Shown: positions 1 to 8,783 of the stretch, in pieces
How the letters are laid out: every line of letters begins with the position of its first letter
Position numbering within the stretch: position 1 is the stretch's first letter
The notes under the pieces: generated by a model
Told to the model about the DNA's origin: nothing
What the model saw: the letters and a program-made list of their open reading frames with translations, nothing else
Databases searched by the model: none
Position numbers and translations under genes: made by a program
Source of the DNA: Chersky-806 sp038252255
Lineage (GTDB): Bacteria > Actinomycetota > Acidimicrobiia > IMCC26256 > JAENVU01
Direction of reading: 5' to 3'
DNA: 64,000 nucleotides
Assembly (NCBI GenBank): GCA_038252255.1
Contig: JBBSAM010000005.1
Span: forward strand, 123,495-187,494

Positions 1-1
1 C

Positions 2-370
2 CGTCTGCGTCGCGTCGCCCGTGAGGCCGCGATGCAGTCCCGCCGGGCGCATCTTGCCGAGGTCGTGGAGGGCGAGCCGCTCGAGCTGCTCTGCCGCCAT
101 CCGGGCCTCGTCGTGGCCGATCCGGCCGGGACCGCGGCATCGGAGCTCGCTGCGCCACCGGGGGGCGAATGGCTCGTGATCGTCGGCCCCGAGGGCGGGT
201 TCGACCCCTCCGAGTGCGCCGGCCTCGGGCCCGCGCCCCGGCTGGCGGTCGGCCCCTACGTGCTACGGGCCGTGACCGCGCCGGTGGCCGCCGCCGCCGC
301 TTTGGTGGGGTTTCGGAGGGCGATCGCGGACACCCCTGGCGATTCGTCGCCTCTGGGCGAGTCGACCTAG
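2..370 (+). CDS. rsmE: 16S rRNA (uracil1498-N3)-methyltransferase, 3' part
   Basis: Only the C-terminal part of the gene is in the window; the reading frame is open from base 2 and ends at TAG 368-370. RsmE methylates N3 of U1498 in 16S rRNA with S-adenosylmethionine and belongs to the SPOUT fold. The family signature VGPEGGF is visible near the middle of this fragment, followed by LRAVTAP near the C-terminus, the region of the SPOUT knot that binds the cofactor. The first visible residues, RLRRVAREAA followed by QSRR, match the RsmE substrate-side motif. The next gene begins 93 bases later with its own promoter-like sequence. Confidence 0.93.
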   Translation, partial: RLRRVAREAAMQSRRAHLAEVVEGEPLELLCRHPGLVVADPAGTAASELAAPPGGEWLVIVGPEGGFDPSECAGLGPAPRLAVGPYVLRAVTAPVAAAAALVGFRRAIADTPGDSSPLGEST

Positions 371-463
371 ACGCGCTCAGCGCGCGAGATTGTCGACAAG
401 CGGCGAGGTACGTGGGATAGTTTCGCCGGCCGGGGCGCACGAATACGGGGGCAGCGGGAACCG

Positions 464-949
464 ATGCATGGGGTCAACGTAGGCGAGCGGCTCCGGGCGA
501 TCCGTCGACAGAAGGGGCTTTCGCTCCACGACGTCGAAGCGCGATCCGATCTCGAGTTCAAGGCGTCAGTCCTCGGCGCGTACGAGCGGGGGGAGCGCGC
601 CATCTCCGTGCCGCGGTTGCTCCGCCTGGCCGAGATCTACGAGGTGCCGGCGGACCAGCTCCTGCCGCGCGACGCCGACATCGAGATCAACCTCACCGAA
701 GGCACCGATCTCGATGCCGGTTTCACGATCGACCTCGTGAAGCTCCACGCCCTCGACGACCCCGAGGCCGCCGTCCTCTCGCGCTACGCCGCGACGATCC
801 AGCTCCAGCGGCAGGACTTCAACGGTCGCCTGCTCACGATCCGGCGCGACGACCTGCGCGTGCTGGCCGCGGTGCTCGGTCGTCGGCCCGACGACCTGGG
901 TGTGCGGCTCGACGAGCTCGGCCTGCGCGCCAGCACGACCACTGCGTAG
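464..949 (+). CDS. bldD: BldD-like transcriptional regulator with c-di-GMP-type motif
   Basis: The 161-residue protein has an N-terminal XRE-type helix-turn-helix (about residues 6-66, with GLSLHDVE and YERGERAISV) and a C-terminal domain matching BldD of Streptomyces, including RYAATIQ then NGRLLTIRRDDLR. BldD represses developmental genes when its C-terminal domain is dimerised by tetrameric cyclic di-GMP through a bipartite RGD-X8-RQDD motif. Here the motif reads RQD (116-118), eight residues, then RRDD (127-130), so the charged ligands are kept and two positions differ. ATG 464 is the first start before the HTH. A 10-bp palindrome TTGTCGACAA (390-399) and a GATAGT box (416-421) lie in the short upstream gap. 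Confidence 0.88.
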   Translation: MHGVNVGERLRAIRRQKGLSLHDVEARSDLEFKASVLGAYERGERAISVPRLLRLAEIYEVPADQLLPRDADIEINLTEGTDLDAGFTIDLVKLHALDDPEAAVLSRYAATIQLQRQDFNGRLLTIRRDDLRVLAAVLGRRPDDLGVRLDELGLRASTTTA

Positions 950-987
950 CGCAGCGTCTCTCGCGCTCCTCGCGCTCGCGCGACCGC

Positions 988-993
988 TACCCT
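988..993 (+). promoter_or_regulatory. -10 box for near-leaderless phoH transcript
   Basis: TACCCT sits 9 nt before GTG 1003, and no Shine-Dalgarno sequence lies between. The same TACCCT box at similar spacing precedes glyS, dnaG and the MFS gene. Confidence 0.5.
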
Positions 994-1002
994 GATCTCG
1001 AC

Positions 1003-1965
1003 GTGACGCCAACGTCTTCGACTCAGGTCAAGATCCTCGTGCCGGGGAACCACCTCATGGTGGACCTACTGGGCCAACGCGACGAGCTGCTGCGGATCAT
1101 CGAGGAAGCGTTCCCGGTGCACATTCTGGTCCGGGGCAACGAGATCACCATCTCGGGTGAGCCGGCCGACTCCGAGTCCGTAGCGCGTCTGTTCGAGGAG
1201 CTCGTCGTGCTGCTCGAGCAGGGGCACACGCTGGACCGAGAGGGAATAGGTCGGAGCATCGAGATGATGAAGTCGGATCAGATGCCGACCGCCGTGCTCT
1301 CGACCGAGGTGATGCGGGGCCGCAAGAGCGTGCGACCGAAGACCGCGGGGCAGAAGCGGTACGTCGACGCCGTCGCGACGCACACGATCACGTTCGGCAT
1401 CGGTCCGGCCGGAACCGGCAAGAGCTACCTCGCGGTCGCGCTCGCGGTGCAGGCGCTTCAGGCCAAGGAAGTCCATCGCATCATCCTCACCCGACCCGCG
1501 GTAGAAGCGGGGGAACGGCTCGGGTTCCTACCCGGCGACATGCTGGCCAAGGTCGATCCGTACCTGCGTCCGCTGTACGACGCGCTCTACGACATGCTCG
1601 AGCCGGACGGGGTCGCGCGTCTGATGGAGCGTGGCGTGATCGAGGTCGCGCCACTCGCGTACATGCGCGGCCGGACGCTCAACGACTCCTTCATCATTCT
1701 CGACGAGGCGCAGAACACGACGGCCGAGCAGATGAAGATGTTCCTGACCCGACTCGGCTTCGGTTCCAAGGTCGTCGTCACCGGTGACGTGACCCAGATC
1801 GACCTGCCCGACGGACGGAGCCGCTCCGGGCTGCTCGCGGTGCGGGAGGTGCTCGAGGGGATCGACGGCCTGGCGTTCGTGGAGCTCGGCTCGCGTGACG
1901 TGGTCCGCCACAAGATCGTCCAGGACATCGTCGACGCCTACGAGCGGAACACTTCGCGACCGTGA
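1003..1965 (+). CDS. phoH: PhoH-like ATPase (PhoH family)
   Basis: The 320-residue protein matches the bacterial PhoH/YbeZ family, a RecA-like P-loop ATPase normally encoded next to the RNase YbeY and linked to ribosome and RNA metabolism. The Walker A motif GPAGTGKSY is near residue 137, and the Walker B segment FIILDEAQN and the VTGDVTQIDLP motif near residues 231-265 are typical of the family. The N-terminal 100 residues form the usual KH-like extension. The start is GTG 1003, 9 nt after TACCCT. The stop TGA overlaps the GTG of a downstream mini-ORF inside a 71-bp tandem repeat that separates it from ybeY. Confidence 0.95.
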   Translation: MTPTSSTQVKILVPGNHLMVDLLGQRDELLRIIEEAFPVHILVRGNEITISGEPADSESVARLFEELVVLLEQGHTLDREGIGRSIEMMKSDQMPTAVLSTEVMRGRKSVRPKTAGQKRYVDAVATHTITFGIGPAGTGKSYLAVALAVQALQAKEVHRIILTRPAVEAGERLGFLPGDMLAKVDPYLRPLYDALYDMLEPDGVARLMERGVIEVAPLAYMRGRTLNDSFIILDEAQNTTAEQMKMFLTRLGFGSKVVVTGDVTQIDLPDGRSRSGLLAVREVLEGIDGLAFVELGSRDVVRHKIVQDIVDAYERNTSRP

Positions 1966-2116
1966 CGTCGGTGGGTGTGAAGCGGCGAGCGGCCCCAGGC
2001 CGGCACGCGGTCCAGCCTGGAGGGCTGCGAGCGTGACGTCGGTGGGTGTGAAGCGGCGAGCGGCCCCAGGCCGGCACGCGGTCCAGCCTGGAGGGCTGCG
2101 ACCGTGACGTCGGTGG
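1961..2116 (+). repeat. Two 71-bp tandem copies with coupled mini-ORFs between phoH and ybeY
   Basis: Unit 1 is 1961-2031 and unit 2 is 2032-2102. They differ only at the last base, and a 14-base third partial copy (2103-2116) is the start region of ybeY itself. Each unit opens with CGTGACGTCGGTGG. A GTG in each unit starts a 24-codon frame (1962-2036 and 2033-2107) whose peptide begins VTSVGVKRRAAP and ends PGGLR plus A or P. Every stop overlaps the next start as GTGA: phoH to mini-ORF 1, mini-ORF 1 to mini-ORF 2, mini-ORF 2 to ybeY. Whether the peptides are made is unknown; the chain could simply carry ribosomes from phoH to ybeY. Confidence 0.9.
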
Positions 2117-2619
2117 AGGTGTTCGGGGCGGATGAGCAGTCGGCGGTAGTGGTCGACGTCGTGCGGTGGATCCGGCTGGCCCGGCTCGTGCTGGCCGAGG
2201 AGCGGGTGCCGGGCGTCGCCGAGCTCTCGTTGATCTTCGTGGACCAGCAGTCGATCACGGACCTCAACGAGCGGTTCCTCGGCGGGACCGGTCCCACGGA
2301 CGTTCTGGCCTTCCCGATGGACGACGACGTCGTGCTCGGGGGGCGCCAGCCGGACCAGGGCGGCCGGGGTCCCGGGGCGCCGGCAGAGGCGGGGGAGCCC
2401 CCCAGCCTGATCGGCGATGTCGTGATCTGCCCCCAGGTCGCGGCGGAGCAGGCACCGGAGCACGGATGGGGCACCGATGACGAGATCGCCCTCCTCGTCG
2501 TCCACGGTGTGCTGCATCTGCTCAACTATGACCATGCCGATCCGCGTGAGCATGCGGCGATGCAGCGGAGAGAGCGCGAGCTGCTCGCCCGCTTCCGCGA
2601 GCTCGAGCAGGGGGACTGA
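2104..2619 (+). CDS. ybeY: Endoribonuclease YbeY
   Basis: The 171-residue protein is the single-strand-specific metallo-endoribonuclease needed for 16S rRNA 3'-end maturation and ribosome quality control. The zinc motif H3-x-H5-x-H is complete: HGVLHLLNYDHADPREH with the ligands His134, His138 and His144. PTDVLAFPM (about residues 64-72) and IGDVVIC are the other family blocks. An unusual Gly/Pro-rich insertion of about 20 residues (about 79-100) sits between those blocks. The GTG start overlaps the stop of a mini-ORF in the upstream tandem repeat, so translation is probably coupled to phoH. Confidence 0.95.
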   Translation: MTSVEVFGADEQSAVVVDVVRWIRLARLVLAEERVPGVAELSLIFVDQQSITDLNERFLGGTGPTDVLAFPMDDDVVLGGRQPDQGGRGPGAPAEAGEPPSLIGDVVICPQVAAEQAPEHGWGTDDEIALLVVHGVLHLLNYDHADPREHAAMQRRERELLARFRELEQGD

Positions 2620-2678
2620 CCACTGAGCACCGGTCCGCTGCCAAGTCCCGTGCCCCATCCGGCCAGTAGGGAAGCCAA

Positions 2679-3995
2679 GTGAGCGGAGCAGACTGGGCGA
2701 TCCTCGTCGCAGTCATCGTGCTGTTCCTGGTGTCGATCGTCCTCGCGATGGCCGAGACCGCGTTCACGCGCATGAGCCGCATCCGCGCCCTCTCGCTCGA
2801 GGAAGAGGGCAAGAAGGGTGCCCGACGGCTCGCGCAGATGCTCGAGAAGCCCGAGCAGACCCTCAATGTGGTGCTGCTGCTCGTCCTGGTCTCGCAGCTG
2901 ACCAGCGCGTCGCTGCTCGGTGCGCTCCTCGAGCGCTCGTTCGGCAGTGCCGGATTGTTCGCCGGCCTCGTGATCCAGATCGTCGTGTACTTCGTGATCG
3001 GCGAGGTCGCGCCGAAGACGTACGCGATCCAGAACCCGGACCGCGCCGCGTTGCGCGTCTCCGGGTTCCTCTGGGCCGTGACCAACTTCCCACCGCTGCG
3101 CCTGCTCTCACGCGGCTTGATCGGCCTCGCCAACGTCATGCTGCCGGGCAAGGGCTTGAAGCAGGGCCCGTTCGTCACCGAGGAGGATCTGCGCACGATG
3201 GCGGACGTCGCCGCCGACGAGATGGAGATCGAGCGGGAGGAGCGCCGTCTCATCCATTCGATCTTCGAATTCGGTGACACCGTCACGCACGAAGTGATGC
3301 GTCCACGGCCGGACATGGTCGCGATCGACTGCAACGAGACCGTCGAGGCGGGGATCGAGACCGCGATCGAAGGTGGGTTCTCACGTATCCCCTGCTACGA
3401 GGACGACACCGACAACATCATCGGGATCGTGTACCTGAAGGACCTCGTGCACCGATCCCGAGAGGGCGGTGGCAACGACCCGGTCCGCGTCGCCGTGCGC
3501 GACGCCGTGTTCGTCCCGGAGTCGAAGCGGGTGGCGGAGCTCCTGCGCGAGATGCGCACGCAGAAGTTCCACATGGCGATCGTCGTCGACGAGCACGGCG
3601 GCACCGCGGGCCTGGTGACGCTCGAGGACCTGCTCGAGGAGATCGTCGGCGAGATCGTGGACGAGTACGACACCGAGGAGCCCGGCGTCGAGCCGCTCGC
3701 GGGCGGCGGCATCCGGGCGCCGGGGCGCACGCCGATCGACGAGGTGAACGAGGTGCTCGGGGTCGAGCTCCCCGACACCGAGTGGGACACGGTCGGCGGG
3801 CTCGTCTTCAACCTGCTCGGCCACGTGCCCGAAGCCGGTGAGACCGTGAAGTTCCAAGGCCTGGAGTTCCGCACCGAACGGGTCGAGGGACGGCGGATCG
3901 CGTCCGTGGCGATCATCCCCGTGGCCGGCAACGGGAAACGCGTCGAGGGCAGCCCGGACCAGGCCGAGCCCCAACGCGCCGCCGGCCACCAGTAG
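2679..3995 (+). CDS. CNNM/CorC-type transporter-associated membrane protein (DUF21, CBS pair, CorC_HlyC)
   Basis: This 438-residue protein has an N-terminal DUF21/CNNM membrane domain (about residues 1-170 with several hydrophobic segments), then a CBS-domain pair (about 195-320, including MRPRPDMVAI and MAIVVDEHGGTAGLVTLEDLLEEIVGEI), then a C-terminal CorC_HlyC domain (about 340-420). The family is implicated in Mg2+/Co2+ efflux or Na+-coupled Mg2+ transport; substrate cannot be read from sequence. The GTG start lies after TAGGGAAG, a usable Shine-Dalgarno sequence. Placement between ybeY and era is the standard order in many Gram-positive genomes. Confidence 0.9.
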   Translation: MSGADWAILVAVIVLFLVSIVLAMAETAFTRMSRIRALSLEEEGKKGARRLAQMLEKPEQTLNVVLLLVLVSQLTSASLLGALLERSFGSAGLFAGLVIQIVVYFVIGEVAPKTYAIQNPDRAALRVSGFLWAVTNFPPLRLLSRGLIGLANVMLPGKGLKQGPFVTEEDLRTMADVAADEMEIEREERRLIHSIFEFGDTVTHEVMRPRPDMVAIDCNETVEAGIETAIEGGFSRIPCYEDDTDNIIGIVYLKDLVHRSREGGGNDPVRVAVRDAVFVPESKRVAELLREMRTQKFHMAIVVDEHGGTAGLVTLEDLLEEIVGEIVDEYDTEEPGVEPLAGGGIRAPGRTPIDEVNEVLGVELPDTEWDTVGGLVFNLLGHVPEAGETVKFQGLEFRTERVEGRRIASVAIIPVAGNGKRVEGSPDQAEPQRAAGHQ

Positions 3996-4002
3996 CGCTG
4001 CG

Positions 4003-4911
4003 ATGACCGAGCGCGAGTTCCGGTCGGGTTTCGTCAGCCTCGTGGGCCGGCCGAACGTGGGGAAGTCCACGCTCGTCAACCAGATCGTCGGGTCGAAGGT
4101 CTCGATCGTCTCCAGCCGGCCGCAGACGACGCGCACGCAGATTCGCGGCGTGCGCACCACCGCCGAGTCGCAGATCGTGCTGCTCGACACCCCGGGGATC
4201 CACAAGCCGCGCACGCTGCTCGGCGAACGGTGCAACAGCCGCTCCGTGCAGACGCTCGCGGAGGTGGATGTCGTGTGCCTCGTGGTCGAGGCGAACGCGG
4301 TGATCGGTGGGGGTGACCGGTTCATCTCCGAGCTCGTGCACCAGGTCCGCACCCCGAGCGTGCTCGTCCTGAACAAGATCGACGTCGCGAGCCACGCCGA
4401 CGTCGCCGACCATCTCGGGCAGGTGACGGCCGAGCTGGGGGACTTCGAGGCGTTCGTCCCGCTCTCGGCCCGCACCGGTGAGGGCGTGCCCGCGCTCGTG
4501 GCCGAGCTCGAGGCCCGGCTCCCACCGGGTCCGGTGTACTACCCGGACGGGATCGTGAGCGACCAGCCCGAGACGTCGCTCGTAGCCGAGCTCGTGCGCG
4601 AGAAGCTCCTCGCGATCGCTCGCGACGAGCTGCCGCACTCGATCGTGGTGACGGCCGAGCCGCTCGACGAGGAGGGACCGGACGCGGGGGACGACGACAT
4701 CCTGCGCTACCGGGTCGTCGTGCGGGTCGAGCGGGACTCCCAGAAGGGGATCGTGATCGGGAAGGGCGGGACGGTCATCCGCGACGCCGGCACGAAGGCC
4801 CGCCAGGAGCTCGAGATCCTCCTCGGCGCCAAGGTCTATCTGGAGACCAAGGTCCGGGTGGATCCGGACTGGCAGCGCCGGGCCCACTCTCTCGACCGGC
4901 TCGGCTTGTAG
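4003..4911 (+). CDS. era: GTPase Era
   Basis: Era is a GTPase that binds the 3' end of 16S rRNA during 30S assembly. The 302-residue protein has G1 GRPNVGKST (about residues 14-22), G2/switch region with TTRTQIRG, G3 DTPG, G4 NKID and G5 SARTGEG, followed by a C-terminal KH domain (about 205-300, with IVIGKGGTVIRDAG). Length and order match Era of other bacteria. It starts 7 nt after the upstream gene and completes the phoH-ybeY-corC-era ribosome-maturation block. Confidence 0.97.
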   Translation: MTEREFRSGFVSLVGRPNVGKSTLVNQIVGSKVSIVSSRPQTTRTQIRGVRTTAESQIVLLDTPGIHKPRTLLGERCNSRSVQTLAEVDVVCLVVEANAVIGGGDRFISELVHQVRTPSVLVLNKIDVASHADVADHLGQVTAELGDFEAFVPLSARTGEGVPALVAELEARLPPGPVYYPDGIVSDQPETSLVAELVREKLLAIARDELPHSIVVTAEPLDEEGPDAGDDDILRYRVVVRVERDSQKGIVIGKGGTVIRDAGTKARQELEILLGAKVYLETKVRVDPDWQRRAHSLDRLGL

Positions 4912-5031
4912 ACCTTGGCCCCAGAGTTGCCGCTCGCGAATCGGCCGGGGATAGAGTCGCCCGGCGCGCGTTCGGGGGTCGTTTCGGGGGGCCCTTCAGC
5001 TCCCGGCTCCGGTCCGCATAGGGAAGAGGGC

Positions 5032-6126
5032 ATGACGGATCCGCAGATCGGGAGACGCCTTCGACTGGCCGGTCTCCTCGTCGGCGCCGCCGCCGTCCTC
5101 ACTGCCTGTGGGAACGACAACGGCCAGAATTCGCTCGATCCCAAAGGCCCCGCGGCCCAGAAGATCGACAACCTCTTCATCCCGATCCTGATCCTCGCCA
5201 TCGTCATCGGGGTCGCGGTCATCACTGCGACCGTGGTCTTCGCCCTCAAGTTCCGCCACCGTGAGGGGAAGCCGGACAACCCGAAGCAGATCCACGGCAG
5301 CACACCGCTCGAGATCGGCTGGACGATCGTGCCGGCGCTGATCCTCGCCGTCGTCGCGGTCCCGACGATCGCCACGATCTTCGACCTCGCGAAGGTGCCG
5401 AAGGGTCCCCACGTCCTGCAGGTCCAGGTGGACGGCAAGCAGTGGTGGTGGCAGTTCCAGCTGCCGAAGCAGCCGATGGTCGACAAGAAGGTCGTCACCA
5501 GCACCGAGCTCCACATCCCGATCAAGACGAAGGTGTACCTGTCCGAGCAGTCGGACAACGTGATCCACTCGTTCTGGGTACCGGAGCTCGCCGGCAAGAA
5601 GGACGTCGTGCCGAATCACGACAACCACAACACGATCGAGGCCGACAAGCCGGGCACGTTCCTCGGCGCGTGCGCGGAGTACTGCGGTCTTTCGCACGCC
5701 GACATGCGGTTCCGCGTCATCGCGCAGACGATGGACGACTGGAAGGCGTGGTTGGCCAGCGAGCAACAAGGCCCGGCTCAACCGTGGTCCGGCGAGATCA
5801 AGGACCTCACCGCCACGAAGTACTCGTGTACCCAATGCCACGTCTTCGACGACTCGACGAAGGACACGGGCCGCCCGAACCTCACGCACCTGGCCAGCCG
5901 CTCCACGTTCGCCGGTGGTACGTACACCGTGAACCGCAAGAACCTCACCAACTGGGTGATGGACGCGCCGTCGATGATCGCGATGGAGTCGCAGAAGTGC
6001 CGTCAGCCACCGGAGACGCCGTGCGTCGGCATGCCGTCGTTCACCAAGAACACGCCGAAGGGTCAACCCGTGATGACGCGAGCGGATGCGGACACGATCG
6101 TGACGTACCTGTTGGGAGAGAAGTAG
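5032..6126 (+). CDS. ctaC: Cytochrome c oxidase subunit II with fused cytochrome c domain (caa3 type)
   Basis: The protein is 364 residues from ATG 5032, chosen because GGGAAGAGG lies just upstream and a lipoprotein signal follows at once (LTAC, Cys26). Two membrane helices (about residues 46-74 and 95-117) precede the cupredoxin domain. The CuA site is complete: His179, Cys214, Cys218, His222 and Met225 within GACAEYCGLSHADM. A C-terminal extension from about residue 250 carries a single c-type haem motif CTQCH (266-270), which makes this a caa3-type subunit that can take electrons without a separate soluble cytochrome c. It heads the oxidase operon. Confidence 0.96.
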   Translation: MTDPQIGRRLRLAGLLVGAAAVLTACGNDNGQNSLDPKGPAAQKIDNLFIPILILAIVIGVAVITATVVFALKFRHREGKPDNPKQIHGSTPLEIGWTIVPALILAVVAVPTIATIFDLAKVPKGPHVLQVQVDGKQWWWQFQLPKQPMVDKKVVTSTELHIPIKTKVYLSEQSDNVIHSFWVPELAGKKDVVPNHDNHNTIEADKPGTFLGACAEYCGLSHADMRFRVIAQTMDDWKAWLASEQQGPAQPWSGEIKDLTATKYSCTQCHVFDDSTKDTGRPNLTHLASRSTFAGGTYTVNRKNLTNWVMDAPSMIAMESQKCRQPPETPCVGMPSFTKNTPKGQPVMTRADADTIVTYLLGEK

Positions 6127-6145
6127 TGACGAAGGGAGCTCGCCG

Positions 6146-8137
6146 ATGACGGCCGTCCCCGAAGTCCTGGCCCCGCCCCGTCCGCGCCGGCTGGATCTCC
6201 TCCACCGGCCGACGCGAACAACTGGGTTCTGGTCGTGGTGGACGACGGTCGACCACAAGAAGATCGCGATCCTCTACGGGGGGACCGCCCTCATCTTCTT
6301 CCTGATCGCGGGCATCGAGGCGCTGCTGATCCGCCTCCAGCTGGCCGGGCCGAACGGCACCGTCCTGACCCAGTCGCAGTACAACACGCTGTTCACCATG
6401 CACGGGACCACGATGGTCTTCCTCGTGGGAATGCCGCTCGCCGTTGCGTTCGGCAACTACTTCATCCCGCTGATGATCGGTGCGCGCGACGTCGCGTTCC
6501 CCCGGCTGAACATGTTCGGCTTCTGGGCGTTCCTGATCGGGGGCCTGTTCATCTACTCCGGCTTCGTGCTCGGCGGGGCGCCGAACGGCGGCTGGTTCGG
6601 CTACACGCCGCTCACGAGCACCCCGATGAGCCAGGGTGCGCTGCCCGGCCACGGTCCCGACTTCTGGACCGTCGGGCTGGTGATGCTCGGGTTCGGGTCG
6701 GTCACCTCCGGCATCAACTTCATCGTGACGATCCTGAACATGCGCGCGCCCGGCATGACGCTGATGCGGATGCCCGTGTTCGTGTGGATGATGCTCGTCA
6801 CCGCGTTCCTGACCGTGTTCGCGATCCCGTGCGTGACCGCGGCCTTGATCATGGTCTTCTTCGACCGCAACTTCAGCACGAACTTCTTCCTGGCGGCCAA
6901 CGGCGGTGACCCGTTGCTGTACCAGCATCTCTTCTGGCTGTTCGGCCACCCCGAGGTGTACATCCTGATCCTGCCGGGCATGGGCATCATCTCCGAGATC
7001 CTCCCGGTCTTCGCGCGCAAGCCGCTGTTCGGCTACGCGGTCGTGGTGTTCTCCGGGATCGCGATCGGGTTCCTCGGCTGGGGTGTGTGGGCGCACCACA
7101 TGTTCGCGACCGGTCTCGGTCCCGTTGCCGTCTCCGCGTTCAGCCTGGCGACGATGCTCATCGCCATCCCGACCGGCGTGAAGATCTTCAACTGGCTCGG
7201 CACCGTCTGGGGCGGGTCGGTGCGCCTGAAGACCCCGATGCTCTTCGCGCTCGGGTTCATCGCGATGTTCACGATCGGTGGGCTCTCCGGTGTCACCCAC
7301 TCGATCGTGCCGGCCGACACGCAGCAGACCGACACGTACTACGTGGTGGCGCACTTCCACTACGTGCTCTTCGGCGGACTGATCTTCGCGATCTTCGGCG
7401 GCTTCTACTACTGGTGGCCGAAGATCTTCGGCAAGATGCTCGACGAGCGGCTGGGCAAGCTGAACTTCTGGCTCATGCTCATCGGGTTCAACGTCACGTT
7501 CTTCCCGATGCACCTGCTGGGCCTCGAAGGTCAGCCGCGCCGCACGTACACCTACGCCAAGGGCATGGGCTGGGACAACATCAACCTGCTGGTCTCGATC
7601 GGGTCGTTCATCATCGCCGCCTCGGTGCTGGTGTTCCTCGTCAACGTGGTCCTCACGACCATTCGGGGCGAGCGAGCGCCGGCCGACCCGTGGGACGGCC
7701 GCACACTCGAGTGGTCGATCCCCACGCCGGTGCCCGAGTACAACTTCGCCGAGATCCCGGTGGTCCACGCCCGTGACGACTTCTGGGCCCGCAAGTACAC
7801 CGAGGACGACCAGGGCCGCCTGGTGCGGTTGCCCGCAGGTGGCTCGGACAGCGGCACGACGGGTGCGGTCGCGGTAGCCGAGATCGAGCCGGACTCGGAC
7901 TCCGGCGCCGGTGAGGGCGGCGACCTCGGTGGGCACGGCGAAGAGCCCGGTGGGACCGGTGGCCACGGCTTCCACATGCCGTCACCGTCCTTCTACCCGC
8001 TCATCCTCACCCTCGGTCTCCCGATCCTCGGGTACGCCGCGGTGTTCAAGAGCCCCTTCCTCGCGATCCCCGGGTTCATCGTCCTGCTGTTCGGCATGTA
8101 CGGCTGGGCCATCGAGCCCGGCACGGCGGAGGACTGA
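6146..8137 (+). CDS. ctaD: Cytochrome c oxidase subunit I with C-terminal two-helix extension
   Basis: This is the 663-residue catalytic subunit of the haem-copper oxidase. The haem and CuB ligands are visible: MHGTTMVF (low-spin haem His), FGHPEVYI (CuB His and the crosslinked Tyr), AHHMFATG and HFHYVLFGG. After the usual 12 helices there is a His/Gly-rich linker (about residues 575-610) and an extra pair of hydrophobic segments starting at MPSPSFYPL, which resembles a small actinobacterial oxidase subunit fused to the C-terminus. ATG 6146 follows GGGAG and lies 19 nt after ctaC. Confidence 0.97.
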   Translation: MTAVPEVLAPPRPRRLDLLHRPTRTTGFWSWWTTVDHKKIAILYGGTALIFFLIAGIEALLIRLQLAGPNGTVLTQSQYNTLFTMHGTTMVFLVGMPLAVAFGNYFIPLMIGARDVAFPRLNMFGFWAFLIGGLFIYSGFVLGGAPNGGWFGYTPLTSTPMSQGALPGHGPDFWTVGLVMLGFGSVTSGINFIVTILNMRAPGMTLMRMPVFVWMMLVTAFLTVFAIPCVTAALIMVFFDRNFSTNFFLAANGGDPLLYQHLFWLFGHPEVYILILPGMGIISEILPVFARKPLFGYAVVVFSGIAIGFLGWGVWAHHMFATGLGPVAVSAFSLATMLIAIPTGVKIFNWLGTVWGGSVRLKTPMLFALGFIAMFTIGGLSGVTHSIVPADTQQTDTYYVVAHFHYVLFGGLIFAIFGGFYYWWPKIFGKMLDERLGKLNFWLMLIGFNVTFFPMHLLGLEGQPRRTYTYAKGMGWDNINLLVSIGSFIIAASVLVFLVNVVLTTIRGERAPADPWDGRTLEWSIPTPVPEYNFAEIPVVHARDDFWARKYTEDDQGRLVRLPAGGSDSGTTGAVAVAEIEPDSDSGAGEGGDLGGHGEEPGGTGGHGFHMPSPSFYPLILTLGLPILGYAAVFKSPFLAIPGFIVLLFGMYGWAIEPGTAED

Positions 8138-8140
8138 TCC

Positions 8141-8776
8141 ATGGCGCAGGCCACTCTCCCTGTCCCGAGCGGTTCGCAGCACGACGACCACGGCCACGGG
8201 CACGGTCACCCGGAAACGACGACGGGCACCACGAACACCAAGCTCGCGATGTGGGTGTTCCTCTCTTCCGAGTGCCTGTTCTTCGGTGCCTTCATCGCGA
8301 CGTACCTGCTGTACCGCGGTCGGAGCTTGAAGGGCCCGACCCCGAAGGACGTCTACAACATCCCGTTCACCTCGGTGACGTCGTTCATCCTGCTGATGAG
8401 CTCGCTGACGATGGTGCTCGCGCTGGCCGCGATCCAGCGCGGCGACCACCGGCGGTTCCGCGTCTGGCTCATCGCCACCGCGCTCTTCGGCCTCACCTTC
8501 ATCTCCGGTCAGATCTACGAGTTCACGGAGTTCTACCGCGAGGGCCTCTCCCTCTCCACGAACACGTTCGGCTCGAGCTTCTTCGTCCTCACCGGAATCC
8601 ACGGCATGCACGTGACCGTCGGCATCATCTGGCTCCTGTCCCTGTGGGGCCTCTCGATGCAGGGCAAGATCGAGGTGCAGCACTCCGAGAAGGTGGAGAT
8701 CGCGGGCCTCTACTGGCACTTCGTGGACGTGGTGTGGATCGTGATCTTCACCGTCGTCTACCTGATCCCGGCGTAG
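8141..8776 (+). CDS. ctaE: Cytochrome c oxidase subunit III
   Basis: The 211-residue membrane protein has five predicted helices and the subunit III signatures FLSSECLFFGAFI near residue 45, and HGMHVTVGI and YWHFVDVVWI near the C-terminus. It stabilises the core and a proton uptake path. The N-terminal 25 residues are His/Gly-rich (DDHGHGHGH), possibly metal binding. It begins 3 nt after ctaD. Confidence 0.96.
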   Translation: MAQATLPVPSGSQHDDHGHGHGHPETTTGTTNTKLAMWVFLSSECLFFGAFIATYLLYRGRSLKGPTPKDVYNIPFTSVTSFILLMSSLTMVLALAAIQRGDHRRFRVWLIATALFGLTFISGQIYEFTEFYREGLSLSTNTFGSSFFVLTGIHGMHVTVGIIWLLSLWGLSMQGKIEVQHSEKVEIAGLYWHFVDVVWIVIFTVVYLIPA

Positions 8777-8783
8777 GGGAGTC

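Noticed and set aside
6126..6149. Seven-codon GTG frame between ctaC and ctaD with overlapping stop
   Set aside because: It contains the ctaD ribosome-binding site and is too short to distinguish from chance, unlike the 24- and 31-codon units.
6041..7975. A 644-codon minus-strand frame opposite ctaD
   Set aside because: The product is Arg/His/Glu-rich low complexity, and ctaD on the + strand has clear haem and copper motifs.
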